A DNA stretch of 64,000 nucleotides. Origin: Rheinheimera hassiensis (GTDB taxonomy: Bacteria; Pseudomonadota; Gammaproteobacteria; Enterobacterales; Alteromonadaceae). The notes under the pieces are model-generated. The model was given only the letters and a program-made list of their open reading frames with translations, had not been told where the DNA came from and did not search any database. Each line of letters begins with the position of its first letter. The first letter of the stretch is position 1. The stretch covers positions 1 to 64,000 of the forward strand of contig NZ_JAKUJZ010000008.1 of the NCBI RefSeq assembly GCF_022436675.1, in the 5' to 3' direction. Made by a program: the position numbers and the translations under genes. Below are positions 8,652-17,069 of the stretch, piece after piece.

Positions 8652-9761
8652 TTAGCTTATCCTCTGTGTATAAAAACGATGAATAGTGCGCTGCCGGTAG
8701 GGCTGCGCCGGTGTAATTAAAATCGATGGAAACTGCGGCAGATTAACTGCATTCGGGTAAGCATGGGTTTCCAGGCAAAGCCCGGCAAATTTGCTAAGCG
8801 GCAACCCATCGGCGCCGTTCAGGCTGCCATCGAGAAAATTGCCACTGTAAAACTGCATACCGGCCTCAGTGGTCAGAATGTCCATCACCCGGCCTGAGCC
8901 CGGATCAGACAGCACCGCCGCCAGTTGCGGTTGCGGTGTATTGGCATCGCTCTGCACAATATGGTTTTGCACAATATGGTTTTGCGCAAAATCGTTCAGC
9001 ACAAAAAAGTGATCGTAACCGTTAGGCAACTGCTGTATATCACGGCCGATAGTTTTGGCCTGCTGAAAATCAAAGGCCGTACCGGCAACCGCCAGCAAGT
9101 TACCGTTAGGCACCAGTTGCTCATTCACCTCTAAGGTATAGCCGGCGTTAAGCCATAATGTATGCCCCAGCACATCAGCACCGGGTTTAGCGGCCAGATT
9201 CCAGTAACAATGGTTAGTTAACGATAACGGCGTAAGCTTATCGGTAATGGCGTAATAGTCGATGCTAAGCTCATTATTCCGGTTAAGACGGTAGCAAACT
9301 TCAACCGCCACATTACCGGGGTAGCCCTGATCGCCATCGGCACTTTGGCAGCTGAAGATCACCGCTACGCTGTCGGCCTGTTGCTCTGTACGGTATTGCC
9401 AAAAACGACTGCCAAGCCCTTCTGGCCCGCCATGCAACTGGTTGGCGCCCTCGTTGGCGGCAAGTTTGACCTGCTTGCCATCAAGCTCAAACGTCGCAGC
9501 AGCAATGCGGTTGGCCACCCGGCCAATGGTGACGCCAAAATAATACCGGTTAGTGGCCCACTGCGCAGGGTCCTGATAGTTCAGCACCAGTTCGGCCGCT
9601 GTACCGCTTTCATCAAGCTGGGTAACCGACCAGATGCCGGCCCCCAGCGTCGACAGCGTAGCTGTTAAGCCATTGCCATTATCCAGCGTGATTAGCTGCA
9701 CTGTTTGCGCCAGCGCAGGATGCGCCAGCTCACGGCGGCTAACTGACATTGCCGCTGCCAT
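8652..9761 (-). CDS. galM: aldose 1-epimerase (mutarotase)
   Basis: Cytoplasmic GalM-type mutarotase, 369 residues, interconverting sugar anomers so that imported arabinose can meet the anomer-specific dehydrogenase. Typical motifs are NRIAAATFELDGK, ANEGANQLHGGPEGLGSRFW (catalytic His region), LTNHCYWNLA and the late Glu in LCLETHAYPNAVN. The start overlaps the upstream dehydrogenase stop (TAATG). A loop near residues 260-270 carries a perfect 15-bp tandem duplication giving QNHIVQNHIV. Confidence 0.88.
   Translation of the reverse strand: MAAAMSVSRRELAHPALAQTVQLITLDNGNGLTATLSTLGAGIWSVTQLDESGTAAELVLNYQDPAQWATNRYYFGVTIGRVANRIAAATFELDGKQVKLAANEGANQLHGGPEGLGSRFWQYRTEQQADSVAVIFSCQSADGDQGYPGNVAVEVCYRLNRNNELSIDYYAITDKLTPLSLTNHCYWNLAAKPGADVLGHTLWLNAGYTLEVNEQLVPNGNLLAVAGTAFDFQQAKTIGRDIQQLPNGYDHFFVLNDFAQNHIVQNHIVQSDANTPQPQLAAVLSDPGSGRVMDILTTEAGMQFYSGNFLDGSLNGADGLPLSKFAGLCLETHAYPNAVNLPQFPSILITPAQPYRQRTIHRFYTQRIS
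8953..8982. repeat. 15-bp tandem duplication inside mutarotase gene
   Basis: TGCACAATATGGTTT occurs twice in tandem (8953-8967 and 8968-8982), with a decayed third start after it. It preserves the reading frame and encodes a repeated five-residue loop. Confidence 0.9.
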
Positions 9762-11377
9762 TAGCTGGCGCTCGCAACCGCGGCGTCTACCGCAGCCGTG
9801 GTGCGCACACCATTTACCAACCGCGAGATCTGCAACGGATTGCTATCTTGCAGCTCTTGCGGCAACAGTGCCTGTGGGTAGTTCTGGAAACATATTGGCC
9901 GGATAAAACGGGCAATTGAGGCGGTACCTACCGAAGTGAAACGAGCATCGGTTGCTGCTGGGAAAGGCCCGCCATGCATCATCGCATCGCACACTTCCAC
10001 ACCAGTCGGGAAGTTATTAATCACCAACCGGCCCACTTTGCTGCGCAGCAACTGCACCAGTTTACTTTGTCCGGCCAGTTCCGGCTCTGTGCAGTGTATA
10101 GTGCCGGTTAGCTGGCCTTTAAGGCTGCTCACTACCTGGAGTAACTGATTGTTATCGTCACAGACCACAACCACCGAGGTGTGGCCAAACACTTCTTCCT
10201 GTAAATGCGGGTTCGCCAAAAAGGTAGCCGCAGCCACTTTAAATAACTGCGCCTGAGTATAAAAGCCCTGCTCTGCAGTAACGGCTGCGCCGCTGCCAGC
10301 GATACTCACGCCTGGCTGTGCTGCCAGCTCAGCCACACCTTTATTGTAGGCATCGGCAATATTGTCGTTCAGCATCACGCCGGCCGGTGTTTTCGCCAGC
10401 GCCTCAGCAGCGCTTTGCATAAAGCTGTCCAGCTCTGGCCCGGCTATAGCTATGGCCACGCCCGGGTTAACACAAAACTGACCACAGCCCAGGGTTAACG
10501 AGGCCACATAGCCCTGAGCCAGTGCTGCGCCAGACTGCTGTAGCGCCTGTGGCAGAAATACCACGGGGTTAACACTGCCCATTTCGGCAAATACCGGTAT
10601 CGGCTCCGGCCGGTTATTGGCCAGTTTGAACAGCGCCATACCACCGGCCAGTGAGCCGGTAAAACCGACTGCTTTTACGGCTGGTGCTACTACCAGCTCA
10701 GAGCCAATTTCCCGGCCAGAACCCATTAATAAAGAGAACACACCAGCGGGTAAACCACAGGCTTTAACGGCGTTATCCAGCGCCTGCGCTACCAACTCAC
10801 AGCTGCCGGGGTGCGAGTTATGGCCTTTTACCAGCACCGGGCAGCCTGCTGCCAGCGCCGCTGCCGTATCGCCACCGGCGACAGAAAACGCCAGTGGAAA
10901 ATTGCTGGCACCAAATACCACAACCGGCCCCAGCGGCTGGTTCATAAAACGTATATCCGGCCTTGGCAGTGGCTGGCGCTCTGGTAACGCCTTATCAATA
11001 CGGATATTGAGATAATCACCCGTGCGAATGGAGCTGGCAAATAAGCGCAGCTGATGACAAATACGACCACGCTCACCTTCAACCCGGCCGCGCGGATAGC
11101 CGGTCTCCTGCATTACCCGTTCAATTAGCTCGTCCCCCAACGCCATTACTTCTTCGGCGCAGCGCTGTAAAAACTCAGCCCGCTGTGCCGCACTGGTGTT
11201 TGCATACAAGGGCGCTGCAGCTTCTGCTGCCGCTACAGCTGAGGCAACCTGGGCCTTGCTGGCATAGCTTAATGCTGGGGCTATTTTCTGGCCGGTTGCC
11301 GGGTTAACGGCCTGATATTGCCCTGCTTCACCTGCCAGCCATTGGCCGTTAATCAGTTGTTTGCCGGTAATACGCAT
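9761..11377 (-). CDS. 2-oxoglutarate semialdehyde dehydrogenase (KGSADH)
   Basis: NAD(P)-dependent aldehyde dehydrogenase, 538 residues, expected to oxidise 2-oxoglutarate semialdehyde to 2-oxoglutarate, the last step of the pathway. Landmarks are GASNFPLAFSVAGGDTAAALA (cofactor fold), GFTGS near 238-242, general base Glu265 in FAEMGSVNP and nucleophile Cys302 in GCGQFCVNPG. The FAEMGSVNP and GQFC wording is characteristic of the KGSADH subgroup. It lies 31 bases after the SDR gene and overlaps the epimerase start. Alternative substrates such as other short aldehydes are less likely given the complete pathway around it. Confidence 0.88.
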   Translation of the reverse strand: MRITGKQLINGQWLAGEAGQYQAVNPATGQKIAPALSYASKAQVASAVAAAEAAAPLYANTSAAQRAEFLQRCAEEVMALGDELIERVMQETGYPRGRVEGERGRICHQLRLFASSIRTGDYLNIRIDKALPERQPLPRPDIRFMNQPLGPVVVFGASNFPLAFSVAGGDTAAALAAGCPVLVKGHNSHPGSCELVAQALDNAVKACGLPAGVFSLLMGSGREIGSELVVAPAVKAVGFTGSLAGGMALFKLANNRPEPIPVFAEMGSVNPVVFLPQALQQSGAALAQGYVASLTLGCGQFCVNPGVAIAIAGPELDSFMQSAAEALAKTPAGVMLNDNIADAYNKGVAELAAQPGVSIAGSGAAVTAEQGFYTQAQLFKVAAATFLANPHLQEEVFGHTSVVVVCDDNNQLLQVVSSLKGQLTGTIHCTEPELAGQSKLVQLLRSKVGRLVINNFPTGVEVCDAMMHGGPFPAATDARFTSVGTASIARFIRPICFQNYPQALLPQELQDSNPLQISRLVNGVRTTAAVDAAVASAS

Positions 11378-11408
11378 AATCTTGGTCCTGTTAAGTTAGC
11401 GCAGCTGG

Positions 11409-12191
11409 TTAAATCCAGCCGCCGTCTACAATAAAGTTCTGTGCTGTACAAAGCCTGCTGTCATCAGAGGCGAGAAACAGCGCCATAGCTGCGACATCTT
11501 CCGGCATCACGCTGTCTTTAAGGCACTGGTTTTTCTCTATATCCAGGGCAGTTTCCGGTGTCACCCAGTGGGTTAACTGGCGCTCGGTCATTACCCAGCC
11601 TGGTGTTAACGTATTAACGCGGATTTTATCCGGACCTAGATCCCGAGCTAAACCCCGGGTTAAACCCAATACGGCAGCTTTGGCACTGGTATAGCCCGGC
11701 ATGCCGCCCTGGCTTTCATACCAGCTCATCGAGCCAAGGTTAATCACTGAGCCACCACCGAGGTGTTTCATCTGCGGATACACTGCCTGAATAGCAAAAA
11801 ACTGATGGCGCAGGTTAATTTGCATGCGCTGATCCCAGTACTCCTCTGTTACATCCAAAAAGTGATGCCGGGTGTCACTGGCCGCGTTATTAATAAGCAC
11901 CGCAATGGCACCTAAATCCTGCTCAGTCTGGCCGATAACCTGCTTTAAGCGCTCGATATTAGTCAGATCGCAACTGTAAAAGCGCACTGCACCATGTTGC
12001 CGGTTGTCATCCGCTAACACCTGTAACCGACTAACCAACGCCTGGGATTCTGCTTCAAGGATATCAACAAACGCCACTTTGGCGCCCTGGCGATAAAAGG
12101 CTTCAACCAGGCAAGCACCAATGCCGGAACCGCCACCGGAGATAAATACGGTTTTATCCCGCAAGCTGGGATAATTGTTACTTAACTTCAT
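11409..12191 (-). CDS. SDR sugar 1-dehydrogenase, XylB-like (probable L-arabinose 1-dehydrogenase)
   Basis: Classical short-chain dehydrogenase, 260 residues. The cofactor glycine motif GGGSGIG is at 19-25, NNAAS at about 101-105, and the catalytic Ser154, Tyr167 and Lys171 are in place. An acidic residue (FVDI, Asp43) after the second strand points to NAD+ over NADP+. The sequence closely follows Caulobacter D-xylose 1-dehydrogenase XylB (YPSL start, CDLTN, WDQRMQINLRH, DGGWI end). In this locus it most likely oxidises L-arabinose, the C4 epimer of D-xylose, to the lactone. Sugar preference cannot be read from sequence alone. Confidence 0.82.
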   Translation of the reverse strand: MKLSNNYPSLRDKTVFISGGGSGIGACLVEAFYRQGAKVAFVDILEAESQALVSRLQVLADDNRQHGAVRFYSCDLTNIERLKQVIGQTEQDLGAIAVLINNAASDTRHHFLDVTEEYWDQRMQINLRHQFFAIQAVYPQMKHLGGGSVINLGSMSWYESQGGMPGYTSAKAAVLGLTRGLARDLGPDKIRVNTLTPGWVMTERQLTHWVTPETALDIEKNQCLKDSVMPEDVAAMALFLASDDSRLCTAQNFIVDGGWI

Positions 12192-12241
12192 AGCTAACCC
12201 TGTTTAACCGCCTGCTGTAGCAGGCGCCATTTTTATTATGT

Positions 12242-13993
12242 TTAATGCGAATGTGCCGGCACCGCTGCACCGCGACAGCCCACCAGAAAATCAAAGTCGC
12301 AGCCTTCATCGGCCTGCAATACCCGTTCGCGATACATTTCCATATAACCACCGGTACGCAGAATGACCTGGGTAGATTTTAGTTTTTCCAGCCGTGCCGC
12401 CAGTTCAGCATCCGACACTTCCAGTTGCAACAGGCCATTTTCGGCATCCAGCTGAATGTAATCGCCTTCCTGCACGGCGGCCAGCGGGCCCAGTTCCATC
12501 GCTTCGGGGGTGACATGCAGTACTACTGTGCCAAAGGCAGTACCACTCATCCGCGCATCAGATATACGCACCATATCTTTAATGCCTTTTTTCAGCACCT
12601 TAGGTGGCAGGCCCATATTGCCAACTTCGGCCATGCCGGGGTAGCCTTTGGGGCCACAGTTTTTCAATACCATTACGCTGTTTTCGTCGATATCCAGCTC
12701 AGGATCGTTAATTCGCGCTTTGTATTGGTCAAAGTTTTCAAATACTACCGCTTTACCACGATGTTTCATCAGGTGCGGGCTGGCGGCAGAGGGCTTTAAT
12801 ACCGCGCCGCGCGGTGCCAGATTACCGCGTAAGATACAGATGCCGCCGTTAGCCACCAGCGGGTTATCCAGCGGGCGAATGACATCATCGTTATGACACT
12901 GCGCGTCTTTAACGTTGTCCCAGATAGTTTTGCCGTTTACCGTCAGCGCGTCTTTTGTCAGCACACCCAGCTCACCCAGCCGGCGATGCACGGCCGGTAA
13001 GCCACCGGCATAATAAAACTCTTCCATCAGATATTTACCGGATGGCTGTAAATTCACAATGGTGGGCACACCGCGGCCGTGTTCCCAGTCGTCCAGGCTT
13101 AAATCCACGCCGATGCGTCCGGCGATAGCTTTTAAGTGGATCACGGCGTTAGTCGAGCCACCAATGGCAGCATTGGTGCGGATAGCATTTAAAAACGCAT
13201 CTTTGGTCAGAATTTTCGACAGGCGCAAATCCTCATGCACCATCTCAACAATGCGCATCCCGGACAAATGTGCCAGCACGTAACGGCGGGAATCCACCGC
13301 CGGAATAGCCGCATTATGTGGCAAACTGGTACCGAGCGATTCCGCCATACAGGCCATAGTAGAGGCGGTGCCCATGGTATTACAGGTACCTGCCGAGCGT
13401 GACATACCGGCTTCGGCGCTTAGAAATTCGTTCATATCAATATTGCCGGCTTTTAAATCTTCGTGCATCCGCCACACCAAAGTACCGGAGCCAACATCCT
13501 GGCCTTTATGTTTACCATTTAACATCGGGCCACCGGTCACAACTATGGTAGGCAAATCGCAGCTGGCTGCCCCCATTAGTAATGCAGGTGTGGTCTTATC
13601 ACAGCCCACCAGCAGCACTACGCCGTCTATCGGATTACCGCGGATAGACTCTTCAGTATCCATCGCAGCCAGGTTGCGGGTTAACATTGCAGTAGGGCGT
13701 AAATTCGATTCGCCATTAGAGAACACCGGAAACTCAACCGGAATACCACCGGCTTCACGAATACCATTTTTTACCCGCTCGGCAATTTCCCGAAAATGAG
13801 CATTGCACGGCGTTAACTCTGACCAGGTATTGCACACACCGATAACCGGCCTGCCCTGAAAGTGGTGATCCGGAATACCCTGATTTTTCATCCAACTACG
13901 GTACATAAAACCGTTTTTGTCATTAGTGCCGAACCAGCTTGCTGAGCGCAATACTGTCTTGTTGCCACTCTTTTTGTCGTCGTTATCTGCCAT
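12242..13993 (-). CDS. IlvD/Edd-family sugar-acid dehydratase (probable L-arabonate dehydratase)
   Basis: [Fe-S] and Mg-dependent dehydratase converting L-arabonate to 2-keto-3-deoxy-L-arabonate. ATG at 13993 (MADNDD) is preferred over an upstream in-frame TTG. Three cluster Cys are seen in PCN (63), GCDKTT (131) and GTCNTMG (204); the spacings of 68 and 73 match pentonate dehydratases that carry a [2Fe-2S] cluster. Length of 583 residues suits the pentonate branch rather than IlvD. It is the first gene of the ten-gene operon and sits directly behind the operator at 14019. D-xylonate is the main alternative substrate. Confidence 0.85.
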   Translation of the reverse strand: MADNDDKKSGNKTVLRSASWFGTNDKNGFMYRSWMKNQGIPDHHFQGRPVIGVCNTWSELTPCNAHFREIAERVKNGIREAGGIPVEFPVFSNGESNLRPTAMLTRNLAAMDTEESIRGNPIDGVVLLVGCDKTTPALLMGAASCDLPTIVVTGGPMLNGKHKGQDVGSGTLVWRMHEDLKAGNIDMNEFLSAEAGMSRSAGTCNTMGTASTMACMAESLGTSLPHNAAIPAVDSRRYVLAHLSGMRIVEMVHEDLRLSKILTKDAFLNAIRTNAAIGGSTNAVIHLKAIAGRIGVDLSLDDWEHGRGVPTIVNLQPSGKYLMEEFYYAGGLPAVHRRLGELGVLTKDALTVNGKTIWDNVKDAQCHNDDVIRPLDNPLVANGGICILRGNLAPRGAVLKPSAASPHLMKHRGKAVVFENFDQYKARINDPELDIDENSVMVLKNCGPKGYPGMAEVGNMGLPPKVLKKGIKDMVRISDARMSGTAFGTVVLHVTPEAMELGPLAAVQEGDYIQLDAENGLLQLEVSDAELAARLEKLKSTQVILRTGGYMEMYRERVLQADEGCDFDFLVGCRGAAVPAHSH

Positions 13994-14018
13994 GGTTGCA
14001 TCTCGCAATAGCTTAATT

Positions 14019-14037
14019 TAATATTATTGTATTACTA
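14019..14037 (+). promoter_or_regulatory. candidate GntR (FadR-type) operator before dehydratase operon
   Basis: The core TTGTATTACTA at 14027-14037 fits TNGTNNNACNA exactly. The preceding bases make it identical over 18 bp to the site at 1914. It lies 26 bp upstream of the dehydratase start codon, where a bound repressor would block transcription of the whole ten-gene operon. Confidence 0.75.
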
Positions 14038-14134
14038 ATACTAAAACCTTGGAAAGGTTACAAGTGATTTTTTTTCTCCGGCAGCAAAATCGGCAGCGTG
14101 CCAATGGGGTAAAACAGCTGTCAAAGCAGCTAAT

Positions 14135-14149
14135 TAGTAATACTATAAT
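14135..14149 (+). promoter_or_regulatory. operator overlapping -10 box of plus-strand GH43 gene
   Basis: TAGTAATACTA at 14135-14145 is a near-perfect palindrome that fits TNGTNNNACNA on both strands. It overlaps a perfect -10 hexamer TATAAT at 14144-14149; the -35 is poor. On the minus strand, the bases around it match the 14019 site at 15 of 16 positions. This arrangement fits repression of the GH43 gene starting at 14186. Confidence 0.75.
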
Positions 14150-14185
14150 TCAAATATGGCAATTACAAATATCGACAGGGGACTT

Positions 14186-15121
14186 ATGAAAACACTACTA
14201 CTGCTACTGGGCTTAAGCTGGGCACTGGCTGCCAGCGCTAACCCGATTTTTAAGGACATACGCACTGCTGATCCAGCTGCGATAGTGCACAACGACACCG
14301 TATACCTGTACACCGGCCATGATGAAGCGCCAGACAACAAAGGCTTTTTCGTCATGCATAACTGGCTGGTGTTTTCGTCGACCGATATGCTGAACTGGCA
14401 GCGCCATGGTCCTAAACTCAGCACCAAAGACTTTAAATGGGCCAAAGGCGATGCCTGGGCTTCACATGTGATTGAAAAAAATGGCAAATTTTATTGGTTT
14501 GTTACCGTGCGCCACGCCACTATTAATGGCTTTGCTATTGGCGTTGCGGTAGCCGACAACCCATTGGGGCCGTTTAAAGATGCGCTAGGCAAGGCACTTA
14601 TTACCAATGATATGACCACCGACACCGAGATTGACTGGGACGACATAGACCCGGCCGTGTTTACCGACGATGATGGCCAGTCTTATCTGTTCTGGGGTAA
14701 TACCAAAGCACGCTACGCCAAACTGAAAGACAATATGATTGAGCTTGATGGCCCTATTAAGACTATTGATATACCTGATTTTACTGAAGCCTTGTGGGTG
14801 CATAAACGTGGCGACATTTACTATCTGTCCTATGCATCCGGCTTCCCGGAGAAAATTGCCTATGCCACCAGCAAAAGTATTCATGGCCCCTGGCAGTATC
14901 GCGGAATTCTAAACGAAGTAGCCGGCAACTCGCCGACTAACCATCAGTCGATTATCGAGTTTAAAGATAAATGGTTCTTTATCTACCACACCGGTGCATC
15001 ACAACCTGACGGCGGTGAATTCCGCCGTGCGGTGGCAATAGATCCACTGTACTACAACGAAGATGGCAGCATTAAACGCATCATTATGACATCTGAAGGT
15101 ATCACCGAAGCGGTGAAATAA
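14186..15121 (+). CDS. GH43 family glycoside hydrolase, periplasmic
   Basis: Third family-43 enzyme of the locus, 311 residues. The start is the ATG at 14186, which has an AGGGG site and begins a Sec signal peptide (cut near ALAASA); the longer frame from 14156 has neither. There is no lipobox, so it should be soluble in the periplasm. Expected acids lie in TADPAAIV, IDPAVF and FTEALWV. It probably trims arabinose-containing oligosaccharides; specificity (arabinofuranosidase or xylosidase-like) is unclear. It is followed after 73 bases by the FAH-family gene on the same strand. Confidence 0.82.
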   Translation: MKTLLLLLGLSWALAASANPIFKDIRTADPAAIVHNDTVYLYTGHDEAPDNKGFFVMHNWLVFSSTDMLNWQRHGPKLSTKDFKWAKGDAWASHVIEKNGKFYWFVTVRHATINGFAIGVAVADNPLGPFKDALGKALITNDMTTDTEIDWDDIDPAVFTDDDGQSYLFWGNTKARYAKLKDNMIELDGPIKTIDIPDFTEALWVHKRGDIYYLSYASGFPEKIAYATSKSIHGPWQYRGILNEVAGNSPTNHQSIIEFKDKWFFIYHTGASQPDGGEFRRAVAIDPLYYNEDGSIKRIIMTSEGITEAVK

Positions 15122-15194
15122 CTTATTTGCCGGCTGCAAGCTAATATGCCGCGGCCGGTTCTTTTGCACTATTTTTTGTAATAAGAGGAACACC

Positions 15195-16193
15195 ATGCGT
15201 CTTATTCAGTTTTATACATCAGACAAACAGCGCGCTGTAGCTATTGTTAATTCAACCGACAGCGTTACAGTGCTGCATAGCATCAGTTCGGTTTATCAGT
15301 TGGCACAACTGGCGCTAAGCAACCAACTGTCATTGCAACAGCAAAGTCTGGCCCTGAAAAGCGACACCACGTTAAGCTATGCCGACATTATTCAGCAACA
15401 ACGCTTGCTGCCGCCCTATGACCACCCGGACGATGCCGCCCATATGCTGGTAACGGGCACCGGCCTGACCCACTTAGGCAGCGCCGACACCCGCGCCACT
15501 ATGCATGCGCAGACATCCGGCAAAGCCGACTCTGAGCTGACCGATACCATGAAAATGTTTAAGCTGGGAGTCGAAGGCGGCAAGCCTGCAGCTGGCCAGC
15601 AAGGCGTGCAGCCGGAATGGTTTTACAAAGGCGATGGCAGCATTGTCGTCGCACCAGGGGCAGCGTTAACCTCCCCTGCATTTGCGTTAGATGGCGGCGA
15701 AGAGCCGGAAATTGCCGGTTTGTACCTGATTGGCCCGCAAGGACAACCTTACCGGCTTGGCTTTGCTATTGGTAATGAGTTCTCTGATCATAAAACCGAG
15801 CGGCAGAACTACCTGTATCTGGCGCATTCCAAACTACGGCCATGCTCGTTCGGCCCTGAGCTGCTGGTAGGCGAGTTACCGGCTGATATTCGCGGCCACT
15901 CGCGGATTATCCGTAACGGCGAAACTGTGTGGCAAAAACCTTTTGTCAGTGGCGAGCAGAATATGTCGCACAGCATTGCCAACCTTGAGGCGCACCATTT
16001 TAAATACCGCCAGTTCTGCCGCCCGGGCGATGCCCATGTGCATTTCTTTGGCACCGCAACTTTAAGCTTTGGCGATGGCTTTGAAACGCAGGCAGGTGAT
16101 GTGTTTGAAATTGGCGCAGCGCCATTTGGCCAGCCACTGCAAAATATGCTGGCTGTCAATAATGATGTCAGTATGCAGGTTAAAGCGCTGTAA
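15195..16193 (+). CDS. FAH-family enzyme, AraD1/GguC type (probable 2-keto-3-deoxy-L-arabonate dehydratase)
   Basis: Cytoplasmic fumarylacetoacetate hydrolase-fold protein of 332 residues. The metal-binding core is recognisable: GGEEPEIAGLYLIG (acidic ligands), IGNEFSDH and KLRPCSFGPELLVG. The overall sequence resembles the AraD1/GguC family found with bacterial arabinose and galactose transport genes. It supplies the one step otherwise missing here, dehydration of 2-keto-3-deoxy-L-arabonate to 2-oxoglutarate semialdehyde; in many bacteria that step is done by an unrelated DHDPS-fold enzyme. Role is inferred from family and from pathway completeness. Confidence 0.78.
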   Translation: MRLIQFYTSDKQRAVAIVNSTDSVTVLHSISSVYQLAQLALSNQLSLQQQSLALKSDTTLSYADIIQQQRLLPPYDHPDDAAHMLVTGTGLTHLGSADTRATMHAQTSGKADSELTDTMKMFKLGVEGGKPAAGQQGVQPEWFYKGDGSIVVAPGAALTSPAFALDGGEEPEIAGLYLIGPQGQPYRLGFAIGNEFSDHKTERQNYLYLAHSKLRPCSFGPELLVGELPADIRGHSRIIRNGETVWQKPFVSGEQNMSHSIANLEAHHFKYRQFCRPGDAHVHFFGTATLSFGDGFETQAGDVFEIGAAPFGQPLQNMLAVNNDVSMQVKAL

Positions 16194-16214
16194 CTTTAGC
16201 GCAGAGATAGCAAG

Positions 16215-16264
16215 GCAGTAAGCCAAAAGTGTAGTTAACAACTATTGGTTTACTGCTTATTTTT
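16215..16264 (+). terminator. long hairpin terminator after FAH-family gene
   Basis: A 12-bp stem (GCAGTAAGCCAA at 16215-16226 with TTGGTTTACTGC at 16245-16256, one G-U pair) encloses a further short inverted repeat and is followed by TTATTTTT. It lies between two converging genes and should end the plus-strand transcript. Confidence 0.75.
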
Positions 16265-16282
16265 AGCGCACCGCTTAGTGTT

Positions 16283-17011
16283 TTATGCGCCGCTGCCGGT
16301 AAAATTGGTCAGGGCGTAATCGAGGTTTTCTTTTGACCGGCTGAGTAAACGCGACATGGCTTGTTTGGCGCCTTGCGCATCGCCTACGGCTATCGCCTCA
16401 TACACCGCTTTGTGCGCCGGCAGGGCTTCGGTATATTCATCACCAATTGAACTGCTCAGACGGAATAACCCCATCAACGCCGTTTGAATGGTCATGCCCA
16501 GCGAAATCATAAATTCATTGTTAGTGGAATTCAGCACACAGAGGTGGAAATTCAGATCGCTGGAGAATACTTCATCAGTGCCCAGCTTAGCTTTTTCCAT
16601 ATCTTTATAAGCTTTAGCCAGCAATTTTATCTGCTCAGCAGTGCTGTTTTTCGCAGCCAGCTCTGCAGAGGCCGGTTCAAAAATTTCCCGTACTTCAAAC
16701 AACGAAACAAAAAACTTTGGCGTAGGCTTAGACTCAAAACACCAACTGAGTATTTCGGTATCGAACATATTCCAATACTGCCGCGGCCGCACGCGGGTGC
16801 CCAGCTTGGGACGCGCCTCAATTAAGCCTTTGGCAGTGAGAATTTTAAAGGCTTCACGCAGCGCGGTACGCGATACATCCAGTTCTGCACCAATGGCAGC
16901 TTCGTTCGGAATATACTCACCCGGCGTATAAACCCCACTAACAATGCGGGTTCCCAGCTCTTCGGCCACCCAACCATGGATACTTTGCGGACGATTTCTG
17001 CCTGCAGCCAT
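16283..17011 (-). CDS. GntR-family (FadR subfamily) transcriptional regulator
   Basis: DNA-binding regulator of 242 residues. The N-terminal winged helix (about 10-80) has the GntR pattern: LGTRIVSGVYTPGEYIPNE, DVSRTALREAFKILTAKGLI, RPKLGTRVRPR. The C-terminal all-helical FCD domain (about 95-230) has LFEVREIFEPASAELAA, DLNFH and HKAVYEAI, with Asp/His residues suited to a metal-dependent effector site. FadR-type regulators bind TNGTNNNACNA, the pattern found before the neighbouring units, so it is the obvious local controller. Sugar acid such as L-arabonate or its keto-deoxy product is a likely inducer, as inference only. Confidence 0.85.
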   Translation of the reverse strand: MAAGRNRPQSIHGWVAEELGTRIVSGVYTPGEYIPNEAAIGAELDVSRTALREAFKILTAKGLIEARPKLGTRVRPRQYWNMFDTEILSWCFESKPTPKFFVSLFEVREIFEPASAELAAKNSTAEQIKLLAKAYKDMEKAKLGTDEVFSSDLNFHLCVLNSTNNEFMISLGMTIQTALMGLFRLSSSIGDEYTEALPAHKAVYEAIAVGDAQGAKQAMSRLLSRSKENLDYALTNFTGSGA

Positions 17012-17069
17012 TCAGTTTCCCCTTGCTCACACCTGTACTATCAACCGTAACCGCTTAACTGTGCCAATA

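Noticed and set aside
9345-9668. 107-codon frame opposite galM
   Set aside because: Shadow of a conserved gene; no domain and no start signal.
13368-13799. 143-codon frame opposite the dehydratase gene
   Set aside because: Lies wholly inside a conserved gene on the other strand, with no ribosome site or recognisable domain.
15172-15183. TTTTTTGTAATAAG before the FAH gene as a further GntR site
   Set aside because: It misses the ACNA half of the consensus, and the gene is already downstream of the site at 14135.
2005-16193. Reading the sugar locus as a D-xylose (Weimberg) pathway because the dehydrogenase resembles XylB
   Set aside because: Three GH43 enzymes with an arabinanase-type member, a YtfQ-type furanose binding protein and AraD1/GguC protein fit L-arabinose better; no xylanase or xylose gene is present. 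Not excluded by sequence alone.
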